Source of the DNA: JAVBSC01 sp031547305
Lineage (GTDB): Bacteria > Desulfobacterota > Desulfovibrionia > Desulfovibrionales > Desulfovibrionaceae
Direction: 5' to 3'
DNA length: 30,472 nucleotides
Assembly (NCBI GenBank): GCA_031547305.1
Contig: JAVBSC010000100.1
Span: 1 to 30,472, forward strand
Shown here: one piece after another, positions 24,087 to 30,472 of the stretch
Position numbering within the stretch: position 1 is the stretch's first letter
Layout of the letters: each line of letters begins with the position of its first letter
Program-made: the position numbers and the translations under genes
Notes under the pieces: model-generated
What the model saw: only the letters and a program-made list of their open reading frames with translations
Databases searched by the model: none
What the model was told of the DNA's origin: nothing

Positions 24087-25246
24087 TAAACCTGTTCCTC
24101 ACTATAATAAGTCTCATCAACTATCTTCATGGGCATGATCACCACTGTGTAATCTTTGTCGTTTTCGCCCTCTATGCCGCAAGGCCCTTCCCCGCCGGTA
24201 AGGATCAGGGTAAGCGCCTCTGAGCGATAATTACCGAGCACATCCATGAGATTGCGCGTGGCAAAAGCTATTTTTTTAACTGTTCCGTTAAAGCTCACGT
24301 CCAGATTTTCCGTTGCCGAACCCACATCCTGAGCGGTGGATGAAAGAGCCAGCTCGTTTCCGGATATGTCAAAATAGGTGCAGCGGTTGTTTTCCGTATT
24401 GAAGATCAGCAACCGTTCCAAGGCCTCGCCCGCTTCTTTGCGGTTCAGCGTAAGGCGGGAGACGCCTTCGGACTTGAGCTTGGAAAGAAAATTCATATAA
24501 TCCGGATAGACGTAGTTGGAAAGCGGCAAGCTGAAGGTTTCGCCGTGGTCGTTCGTGCGCAAAAACAGGCGTTTATCGCCAAGATTAAGTTCTATTTCCC
24601 CGGCGCCCAGCCACTTTTTCAGTTCATTCAGGTATTTTTTCTGAATCAGAATACCTTCCGGAGGCAGCAGAGCCTGCAAATCGTCATGCAAAAAACTAAT
24701 CCTCGCGAATTGATGCCCGTTCAGGCCACAGGCGTCTATACCGTTTTCCGAGGGTTTGAATATCAGGCAAGCCAAGGCGTCCATGGAGTCGTCGTCGCTG
24801 ATGCAGTAGATAATGCGCTCAATGATCTCCTGCAAAAAATCCCCTGACCAGATCACCGGGCCGGGCGTGCCGTTTTCCGGAAACTCGGAAAAAGTCTGGA
24901 ACCAAACCGGATCGTTGGTGGGAAGCTTATATTTGCGGCGGCCCTGCTCAATAAGCAGATTACCGTTCTGACTGTCCAGCTTAAGGGAAATCTGCCCGGA
25001 AGGCAGTTTGCGCAAAAGATCCACAAAAGCACGGCCTTGAACTCCGGCCAAACCGGGTTCCATAATTTCCGCCGTGTAGGCCCCGCGGAACTCCAGGCTG
25101 GAGTCAGTGGCCATAATTTCCAGACGGCCGTTTTCCGCCTTGAGCCAGATGGAACGCAAATAAGCGGCTCCGGTTTTGGCTGGAATAATGTTGGCTGCTT
25201 TTTGAAGACCTTCTATGACGTCCTCTTTATGAATCTTCAAAAACAT
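24086..25246 (-). CDS. dnaN: DNA polymerase III beta subunit (sliding clamp)
   Basis: The 386-residue clamp encircles DNA and holds polymerase III on the template. The three-domain repeat structure is visible. The N-terminal LQKAANIIPAKTGAAYLRSI segment is followed by AFVDLLRKLPSGQISLKL, the middle domain by FARISFLHDDLQALLPPEG, and the end by YTVVIMPMKIVDETYY. That ending is close to the usual MPM(R/K)(L/I) clamp terminus but carries about ten additional residues. A strong AAGGAG lies six bases upstream of the ATG at 25244-25246. It lies 141 bases downstream of dnaA in a gap with short repeats and overlaps gyrB by one base. Confidence 0.96.
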   Translation of the reverse strand: MFLKIHKEDVIEGLQKAANIIPAKTGAAYLRSIWLKAENGRLEIMATDSSLEFRGAYTAEIMEPGLAGVQGRAFVDLLRKLPSGQISLKLDSQNGNLLIEQGRRKYKLPTNDPVWFQTFSEFPENGTPGPVIWSGDFLQEIIERIIYCISDDDSMDALACLIFKPSENGIDACGLNGHQFARISFLHDDLQALLPPEGILIQKKYLNELKKWLGAGEIELNLGDKRLFLRTNDHGETFSLPLSNYVYPDYMNFLSKLKSEGVSRLTLNRKEAGEALERLLIFNTENNRCTYFDISGNELALSSTAQDVGSATENLDVSFNGTVKKIAFATRNLMDVLGNYRSEALTLILTGGEGPCGIEGENDKDYTVVIMPMKIVDETYYSEEQV

Positions 25247-25387
25247 TATTGACTCCTTATTATTTTTATTAAGCCTGAATTAATGTTCCTAACGGTATTA
25301 ACATATTAAAAACACTCGGTAAAAAATTAACAATGTTTTATCGTCACAAGAACATTTTTTTCGTTTACCGGATTCTTTACGGTGGAG
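25247..25387. other. AT-rich dnaA-dnaN gap with origin-like short repeats
   Basis: An AT-rich gap without a gene. It contains TAACGGTA (25290-25297), CGGTAAA (25317-25323), TTACCGGA (25365-25372) and TTTACGG (25376-25382). Three of these words recur in the region upstream of dnaA. A nearby TGTGCACAA (25397-25405), at the very end of dnaA, fits the relaxed DnaA-box pattern. It probably also holds the dnaN promoter, which I could not place. Confidence 0.5.
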
Positions 25388-26707
25388 TCATAAAGATGTG
25401 CACAATTTTTTTAATTCAGAGACAATATTGTGCATATCTTTGTTTCCTTTCACTAAATATGTAATTTTATTAACGGCATATATTACTGTGGAGTGATTTT
25501 TACCGCCAAAGGATTCACCTATGCCGGAAAGCGGAGTGCCCAGAAGTTCCCGGCACAAATACATGGCTACTTGACGGGCTGAGGCCACGTTGCTTTTCCG
25601 GCCTTTTCCCGTGAGTTCCAGTGAATCCAGGCCAAAATACCGGGCTGTTTTTTCTATTATGAGTTGTTTCGTAAGCGGGTTGGCCTGGGTGGTGTTGATG
25701 CTTTTTAAAAGCTGGTCCAGATCCATGGGTTCGTCTTCCGTGGCCAGGGCCTTAAAAGCGGCCACCTTGCGCAAAGCTCCCTGGATCTGCCGAAATTCCT
25801 GGTATTGCTGAGCCACGCTGAGGAGATCGTTTTTTTTCAGTCCTAAAGAAAGCAAATCATTTTGCTGCTGGGCATATTGCCGCCTAACGTCCAGATCCGG
25901 TTTTTTTATTTCCACCAGGAGCCCGCCTTCCAGCCTGGAACGCAGTTTAGCGGAAAAACCAGGGTAAGCGGCCGGGTGATTGTCCATGGCTATGGCCACT
26001 GTTTTTTTGGCGTTTAAAAACGTATCCAGGGTCAGAACCAGGATATTCTGCATATCCTGATCCTCTTGGCAATCCTGAAAATTATCAAGGAACAGGGCGG
26101 AATAGTCCTCAAAATTTCTGTTTATGGATTTTTCAGACTTGTTCCTGATTTTTGTTCCAAATTCATATAACGTACCTAAAAAAATATTATTTTTAGTAAC
26201 ATTGCGGATGAATTCACCGGCAATGGCCGAAAGCAGATGAGTTTTGCCGCAACCACTCTGCGCGTGGATGACAAAGGGATTATATTGGTTGTTGTTTCCC
26301 TGGCAGGCCAGTTCTTTGGCCGCGGCTACGGGGAACTGGTTTTTTCGGTTGAATAGAAAAGTTTCAAAAGAAGCGGCGGTATCCGCAAAGCCGTTTTGCG
26401 GCCGGGGTTCATCTTTGACGCCCAGGTTCTTTGGGGAACCGCGCAAGGGAGTCTGGCCTGCCCCGGCGCCGGGCGATGTTTTTTTTATCGCATAGGTAAA
26501 TCGCGCTCCGCCGGGCAGGGATTCCATATTTTGCTCAAAAACGGACTGGAAATTGTCCTTGAACCACTCGGCGAACAAAGCATGAGGAAAATAGACAACA
26601 AGGGACCCTTCGTCGCCAGGCTCAAGGCTGAGGGGATCAAACCATTTGGACAGCTGCTGGTTGGTGCAGGAAGAAAGAAGCAGAGAGCGTATTTGTTTTT
26701 TCAACAC
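25388..26707 (-). CDS. dnaA: chromosomal replication initiator DnaA, divergent
   Basis: DnaA opens the replication origin and loads the helicase. The 439-residue protein has a short N-terminal domain (1-75), a linker (about 75-110), an AAA+ domain (about 110-335) and a DNA-binding domain IV ending in the FGGKNHSTVIYAVNKI signature (about 400-415). Several normally fixed residues differ. Walker A reads AQSGCGKTH, with Ala at the usual first Gly. Walker B reads LFLDNFQD, with Asn for the second Asp. The box VII region reads SRLEGG where SRFxWG is usual. The signature has KN where RD is common. The start is a GTG at 26705-26707 without a clear ribosome-binding site; a 9-bp hairpin lies just upstream. 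Position beside dnaN and gyrB and the domain order make the identity firm. Confidence 0.93.
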   Translation of the reverse strand: MLKKQIRSLLLSSCTNQQLSKWFDPLSLEPGDEGSLVVYFPHALFAEWFKDNFQSVFEQNMESLPGGARFTYAIKKTSPGAGAGQTPLRGSPKNLGVKDEPRPQNGFADTAASFETFLFNRKNQFPVAAAKELACQGNNNQYNPFVIHAQSGCGKTHLLSAIAGEFIRNVTKNNIFLGTLYEFGTKIRNKSEKSINRNFEDYSALFLDNFQDCQEDQDMQNILVLTLDTFLNAKKTVAIAMDNHPAAYPGFSAKLRSRLEGGLLVEIKKPDLDVRRQYAQQQNDLLSLGLKKNDLLSVAQQYQEFRQIQGALRKVAAFKALATEDEPMDLDQLLKSINTTQANPLTKQLIIEKTARYFGLDSLELTGKGRKSNVASARQVAMYLCRELLGTPLSGIGESFGGKNHSTVIYAVNKITYLVKGNKDMHNIVSELKKLCTSL

Positions 26708-27022
26708 AGTCAGATATATCCGGTTTTTTTAAGAGAAAAAAACCATTTCCGGCATTATGCCAACGGAATTTTGTATCAGAAACAGCCCGCAACCACAAGT
26801 TGTAATCGTTTAAAGAATATAAAAAGATTGAAACTTTATATTTGGCTTTCCAGGCTGTTTTTCAGATTATTATTAAATTTACGGATAGCTTACCGTTAAA
26901 TGTCCGGTAATTGATTTTTAATTTTTATTGCCTTATACTTTTTTCTGAGATTAATTGTAACATTTTAATTTAAATAATTCAATGGGATATTGTGTATTAA
27001 AATACGCAAAGGGATAACCAAC
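26708..27022. other. candidate replication origin (AT-rich dnaA upstream region)
   Basis: An AT-rich stretch between the divergent dnaA and MerR-type genes, with no coding frame. TTTACGG (26878-26884), TACCGTTA (26891-26898) and TCCGGTAA (26903-26910) are packed within 33 bases, and each recurs, in one orientation or the other, in the dnaA-dnaN gap. TGTGTATTA (26991-26999) differs by one base from a relaxed DnaA box. Long A/T runs between about 26910 and 26990 could be the unwinding element. The region must also hold the promoters of both flanking genes. Its location is the usual one for oriC, but a classical DnaA-box cluster is missing. Confidence 0.55.
26722..26744. promoter_or_regulatory. 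9-bp hairpin just upstream of dnaA
   Basis: GGTTTTTTT (26722-26730) pairs perfectly with AAAAAAACC (26736-26744) around AAGAG. On the minus strand it ends 14 bases before the dnaA GTG, so in the transcript it would lie in the untranslated leader near the ribosome-binding region. A role in controlling dnaA translation is inference. Confidence 0.35.
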
Positions 27023-28093
27023 ATGCACAGCGAACATACCTACACGCACCGGGATTTGTCCAAGCTGCTCGGAGTTTCCGAGACAACGGTCAAAAGCTAC
27101 CGCCGCAAGTTTCCGGACTGCATACCCGTGGCCAGCAAGGGAAAGCCCATACGCTTTACTGAAGAAGCCAGGGAAGTCTGCTTTCGTATCCGGGATTTTT
27201 TCAGCGCCGGCATGTCTGTGGAAGAAGTGCGGGAACGTCTGGCCAAGGAATTTTCCTGGCTCAAGCTTAAGACGGCATCCCAGCGCAAACCCCGCGAACA
27301 GGCCGATATTTCCGGACAACAGCGCCATATGAGCCAGGCTGTCAGTGATATGGCCAAAAGCATGCTCAGTCTTAGTCAGCAGCAAAACGCAGTTTTAAAG
27401 CGCATGCAGGGTCTTGAAAACCTGCTGGACGAATGGGGCTTGAAGGGAGCCCCGCAAGCCGAATCCGGCGCCACAGCCAACTCTTTGGAAAACCGGGAAG
27501 TAAGTCTTACCGATACCCTGAAGCAGCTTAACGATCTGGCGTACGGGCTGACTGGTCTGGCCGGGGATCTGAGCCGGGCTCTGGGCGAAGTTGTAAACCT
27601 GAACGCCGCCCTGGCCGGCAACCTGAACGTTCTTATCGATATTTTGAACGCGGAACAAAAAGCTGAAGAAAATCAGTCTAAAGCCAGGATTATTCCTCTG
27701 CGGCCCCAGGCTCAGTCCTGGTCCATATCCAACCAGGACGTGCCACGGCGTCTTCTTGGCCTGCCCCTGGTGGTGCGCCGGGCCGACGGCACCTACATCA
27801 ACGCCGGCGGCCACAAGGGCCGGGTTTCCATGAACGACCTTAAGGCGATGCTGGCCAACGCCCTGTCTTCCCCCCTGGCCTACATCATGCGCTGGGAGCA
27901 AACTCCGGAAGGCTGGTGGTGCCTGCTGGAACAGCTTGAAGCCCCGGAACCCTACAACCTGCGCATGCAGGTTGCGGAACTCGTCTCCCCAAAAGGCGCG
28001 GCCGCCCTGGAAGTGGTCCAGCTCCAGCACAACGGCGAATCCGCTCTTCCCGTGGAACTGTGCGGGTTTATTACTGGGATTGGGGAGGAGTAG
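27023..28093 (+). CDS. MerR-type DNA-binding protein with long helical middle region
   Basis: A 356-residue protein. Residues 5-75 form a MerR-like winged helix (THRDLSKLLGVSETTVKSYR, then KGKPIRFTEEAREVCFRIRD, then AGMSVEEVRERLAKEF). Residues about 95-135 and 150-215 look like coiled-coil or long-helix segments rich in Gln, Leu and Asn. The last 120 residues (from about 235, RRLLGLPLVVRRADGTYINAGG onward) form a compact domain I do not recognise. The ATG at 27023-27025 was chosen because AAAGGGA lies about nine bases upstream; a GTG at 26990 would add 11 residues. The gene is divergent from dnaA across the candidate origin. MerR plus coiled coil is the layout of RacA-type chromosome-anchoring proteins as well as of ordinary regulators; no ligand-binding signature decides between them. 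It ends four bases before the convergent potC. Confidence 0.75.
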   Translation: MHSEHTYTHRDLSKLLGVSETTVKSYRRKFPDCIPVASKGKPIRFTEEAREVCFRIRDFFSAGMSVEEVRERLAKEFSWLKLKTASQRKPREQADISGQQRHMSQAVSDMAKSMLSLSQQQNAVLKRMQGLENLLDEWGLKGAPQAESGATANSLENREVSLTDTLKQLNDLAYGLTGLAGDLSRALGEVVNLNAALAGNLNVLIDILNAEQKAEENQSKARIIPLRPQAQSWSISNQDVPRRLLGLPLVVRRADGTYINAGGHKGRVSMNDLKAMLANALSSPLAYIMRWEQTPEGWWCLLEQLEAPEPYNLRMQVAELVSPKGAAALEVVQLQHNGESALPVELCGFITGIGEE

Positions 28094-28097
28094 GAAA

Positions 28098-28871
28098 CTA
28101 TTTTTTCCCCCGATTACGCATGAGAAACTGGGCGCTGAACACCAGAATCAGTGTGATCACGAACATCACGGCGCTCAGGGCGTTGATGTCAGGTTTTACA
28201 CCGTGACGGACCAGGGAGTAGATCTTCAGGGGCAGGATTTCAAAGCTCGGTCCGGTCACAAAGGCGCTGATCATTACGTCGTCCAGGGACAGGGTGAAGC
28301 TCAGGAGCCAGCCGGCGGCTATAGCCGGGGCGGTCAGGGGCAGGAGCACATGCAGAAAGGCTCTGGCTTCCGAAGCCCCAAGGTCTCTGGCCGCTTCAAT
28401 GAGGTGTTCGTCGAATTCAGAGAGCCGGGCCAGGATTGTCACGGTCACAAAGGGCATGGACAGGGTGATGTGGGCGATGAGCAGGGTTAAAAAACCCAGT
28501 TCCAGCTTGCAGGCGATGAAGAAGATGAGCAGGGAGATGCCCATGACAATGTCCGGCGAAACCGCCAGGGCGTATACGCTGCCGTAAAGCAGCCGGCGTC
28601 CGGCAAAGCGGTAGCGCTTTATGCACAAAGCGGCCAGACCGCCCAGAATTGTGGCGAGAGTGGCCGAACAAACCGCCACCAGCAGAGAATTGGCCGCCGC
28701 GTCCATCAGGGGCTGGTTGGCCAGCAGGCGCTCGTACCATTGCCAGGTAAAGCCGGTCCAGTTGGTGGAATAGCGCCCCTTGTTGAAAGAATAGATCATG
28801 ACCACAAAGAGCGGCAGATATAAAAAAGAATACACCAGCCAAAGGTAAAACCGGGCTAATCCGCGTCGCAT
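28098..28871 (-). CDS. potC: spermidine/putrescine ABC transporter permease PotC
   Basis: A 257-residue inner-membrane permease of the polyamine importer. Six hydrophobic segments fit the family. The cytoplasmic ATPase-docking loop is the EAA motif in EAARDLGASEARAFLHVLLP (about 158-177). The N-terminal FYLWLVYSFLYLPLFVVMIYSFN and the later LPLKIYSLVRHGVKPDINAL are typical of PotC/YdcV. The gene starts three bases downstream of potB. No potD (periplasmic binding protein) gene follows it, because the next gene is convergent with a four-base gap. Confidence 0.92.
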   Translation of the reverse strand: MRRGLARFYLWLVYSFLYLPLFVVMIYSFNKGRYSTNWTGFTWQWYERLLANQPLMDAAANSLLVAVCSATLATILGGLAALCIKRYRFAGRRLLYGSVYALAVSPDIVMGISLLIFFIACKLELGFLTLLIAHITLSMPFVTVTILARLSEFDEHLIEAARDLGASEARAFLHVLLPLTAPAIAAGWLLSFTLSLDDVMISAFVTGPSFEILPLKIYSLVRHGVKPDINALSAVMFVITLILVFSAQFLMRNRGKK

Positions 28872-28874
28872 GGC

Positions 28875-29765
28875 TTAAAAACCCCCATCCACAGCTTCCG
28901 GCCGCGCTTCTCTGGCCGCCGCGCGGCGGCTGGCAAAGCGGTAGGCCAGGGCCAAGATCACCAGGAACATGGTAAGGATGGTGCTGGCCGCCGCGCCGTA
29001 TGGCCAGTCCTTGGCCACCAGGAACTGGTTTTTGATGAAGGAGCCGAGAAGCATGTTGGTGGCGCCGCCCAGAATTTCCGGCACGTAAAAGCAGCCCAGG
29101 GAAGGCAGGAACACCAGGATGCAGCCGGCCACTATGCCCGGTAGGGTAAGCGGCAGTGTGATGTGCCAGAAGGTGCGCAGGGTGCCGGCTCCCAGATCCT
29201 TAGCCGCGTCCAGCAGGCGGCGGTCCAGTTTTTCTATGGAGGCGTAGAGCGGCAGGATCATGAAGGGCAGCATGGTGTAGCTCAGGCCGATGAACACGGC
29301 CGCATCGCTGTACATGAAAGAGAAAGGCTCCACCGTTATGCCGAACAGTCCGGCCGCGAACTGAGCCACTTTGTTCAAAATGCCCTGGCTTTGCAGGATC
29401 ATGATCAGCGCGTAAGTCCGAATGAGCGAACTGGTCCAGAAAGGAATGACCACCAGGAGCAAAAGCCAGGGCCGCGCCCTGGCGCCTGAACGGGCCAGAA
29501 GGTAGGCGAAGGGGTAGCCGATCAAAAGGCAGAGAAAGGTGCTTTGCCCGGCCAGGCGTATGGAGTCCCAGAAAATGCGGGCAAAGGCCGGGTCGAACAG
29601 CCTGGCGTAGTTTTCCAGAGTCAGGACCGGGATGAAAAAATCCACTTCGCCTTTGTCCAGAAGGGTTACCAGGAGCAAAGAAAGATTCGGCAGAACCGCG
29701 AACAGGCCCAGCCAGATCCAGCTCAGTCCCACGCTGAAATTGCGGAATCCGTTATTCTCCCTCAT
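28875..29765 (-). CDS. potB: spermidine/putrescine ABC transporter permease PotB
   Basis: The second permease of the polyamine importer, 296 residues. It has an N-terminal helix (about 12-35), then the family segment GYPFAYLLARSG, then FWTSSLIRTYALIMILQSQG. The EAA-type docking loop is DAAKDLGAGTLRTFWHITLP. The LPSLGCFYVPEILGGATNML region matches PotB closely. The ATG at 29763-29765 lies inside the end of potA (overlap 14 bases), so translation is coupled to the ATPase gene. PotB and PotC together form the membrane channel. Confidence 0.93.
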   Translation of the reverse strand: MRENNGFRNFSVGLSWIWLGLFAVLPNLSLLLVTLLDKGEVDFFIPVLTLENYARLFDPAFARIFWDSIRLAGQSTFLCLLIGYPFAYLLARSGARARPWLLLLVVIPFWTSSLIRTYALIMILQSQGILNKVAQFAAGLFGITVEPFSFMYSDAAVFIGLSYTMLPFMILPLYASIEKLDRRLLDAAKDLGAGTLRTFWHITLPLTLPGIVAGCILVFLPSLGCFYVPEILGGATNMLLGSFIKNQFLVAKDWPYGAAASTILTMFLVILALAYRFASRRAAAREARPEAVDGGF

Positions 29766-30472
29766 CGTCCAGCACCACTTCCCAACCCGCCACCCAGCTC
29801 ACGGCCACGCGCTCGCCGGGGTTGTAGTTGATCTCCTCGTCGTCTTCGTTAAAAAACTCCGCGGCCATCAAGGTTTTGCCGCTCTCCAGGGTGATCAGCA
29901 GATCCACCGTGGCCCCCTTGTACACGGATTGCTCAATACGGCCCAAAAGGTGCGGCCCATCCAGCTCCTCGTCGTGCAGGCGGTAAATTTTCAGATCTTC
30001 CGGCCGGAGCAACACCAGAACATTGTCGTCCGGCTCGAATTCACGCCGCGTGCGCAAGGAAAAAGCGGTGTTTTCCAGTACGGCCTGGTAGGTGTTGTCG
30101 CCGCCGGCCGAGAGGATGCGGCCTTCCAGAATGTTAATGTCGCCCACAAACCTGGCCACAAAAAGATTTTCCGGCTCCTCGTAAATTTCCTGCGGCGTGC
30201 CGATTTGTTCAATGTAGCCCTGGTTCATGACCACCACCCGGTCCGACATGGCAAAAGCCTCTTCCTGGTCATGGGTCACAAAGACAAAGGTGATGCCCAA
30301 CTGGCGCTGCAATTGCTTGATTTCCAACTGCATCTGCTTGCGCAGCTTAAAATCCAGGGCGCTGAACGGCTCATCCAGCAAAAGCATGAGCGGGTTGTTG
30401 ATTACCGCCCTGGCTATGGCCACCCGTTGCTGCTGGCCGCCGGAAAGCTGGCGCGGCATGCGGTCCGCCAGT
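29752..30472 (-). CDS. potA: spermidine/putrescine ABC transporter ATPase PotA (partial, 5' end off the window)
   Basis: The carboxy-terminal two-thirds of a polyamine-import ATPase. The visible part begins just before the ABC signature (LSGGQQQRVAIARAV), followed by Walker B (LMLLLDEPFSAL) and the H-loop (VFVTHDQEEAFAMSDRV). It then has the accessory TOBE-like domain typical of PotA/MalK-class proteins (FVGDINILEGRI, then VLLRPEDLKIY, then SVYKGATVDLLITLESG). Walker A lies beyond the right edge. The reading frame is open to position 30472 without a start codon of its own, so the real start is outside. The end overlaps potB. Confidence 0.92.
   Translation of the reverse strand, partial: LADRMPRQLSGGQQQRVAIARAVINNPLMLLLDEPFSALDFKLRKQMQLEIKQLQRQLGITFVFVTHDQEEAFAMSDRVVVMNQGYIEQIGTPQEIYEEPENLFVARFVGDINILEGRILSAGGDNTYQAVLENTAFSLRTRREFEPDDNVLVLLRPEDLKIYRLHDEELDGPHLLGRIEQSVYKGATVDLLITLESGKTLMAAEFFNEDDEEINYNPGERVAVSWVAGWEVVLDDEGE

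Noticed and set aside
25397..25436. TGTGCACAA and TTGTGCATA as a DnaA-box cluster
   Set aside because: They are only relaxed matches, they lie inside the dnaA coding end, and two sites are not enough to call an origin on their own; mentioned only as support.
1..30472. Mobile element, prophage, CRISPR or defence system
   Set aside because: No transposase, integrase, regularly spaced repeat array, phage structural gene or known defence domain was recognised anywhere in the window.

Overview
This window is chromosomal DNA of a Gram-negative bacterium of moderate-to-high GC. It is most likely a deltaproteobacterium of the Desulfovibrio group. I infer this from the order dnaA-dnaN-gyrB-gyrA, the lysS-lolC-lolD-bamA cluster, a mannose-type PTS EIID gene beside ptsH-ptsI, and an RNase J gene. 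I cannot name a species. Apart from one decayed gene, one unusual DnaA and several palindromic hairpins, the content is core housekeeping. I saw no transposase, prophage, CRISPR array or obvious defence island.

Positions 1-5700 (minus strand): a glycine tRNA, the broken remains of an exported von Willebrand-A/peptidoglycan-binding protein, a GyrI-like small-molecule-binding protein, and the block yraN-rsmI-EIID-ptsH-ptsI. EI, HPr and EIID form part of a sugar or regulatory phosphotransfer chain whose EIIA, EIIB and EIIC are not in the window. Positions 5800-9050 (plus strand): a 25-residue membrane peptide, a polyferredoxin-like membrane iron-sulfur protein, a hairpin-rich gap without genes, and ribonuclease J. 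Positions 9200-15500 (minus strand): lysS-lolC-lolD-bamA, which links lysyl-tRNA synthesis, lipoprotein export and outer-membrane protein assembly. Positions 15600-18130 (plus strand): a telA-xpaC pair.

Positions 18190-26710 (minus strand): a TPR lipoprotein, then gyrA, gyrB, dnaN and dnaA. The AT-rich stretch at 26708-27022 and the dnaA-dnaN gap at 25247-25387 are the candidate replication origin. Classical DnaA boxes are sparse there, but short TTACCG-type words recur in both gaps. Divergent from dnaA lies a gene for a MerR-type DNA-binding protein with a long helical middle. It converges, with 4 bases between stop codons, on potA-potB-potC, a spermidine/putrescine importer whose ATPase gene runs off the right edge.

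The items most worth following up are the divergent AAA+ motifs of DnaA with the origin repeats, the MerR/coiled-coil gene at the origin, the extra N-terminal domain of BamA, the perfect palindromes (one of them inside a lipoprotein gene), and the unrecognised 25-residue membrane peptide. No clearly new multi-gene system was found.
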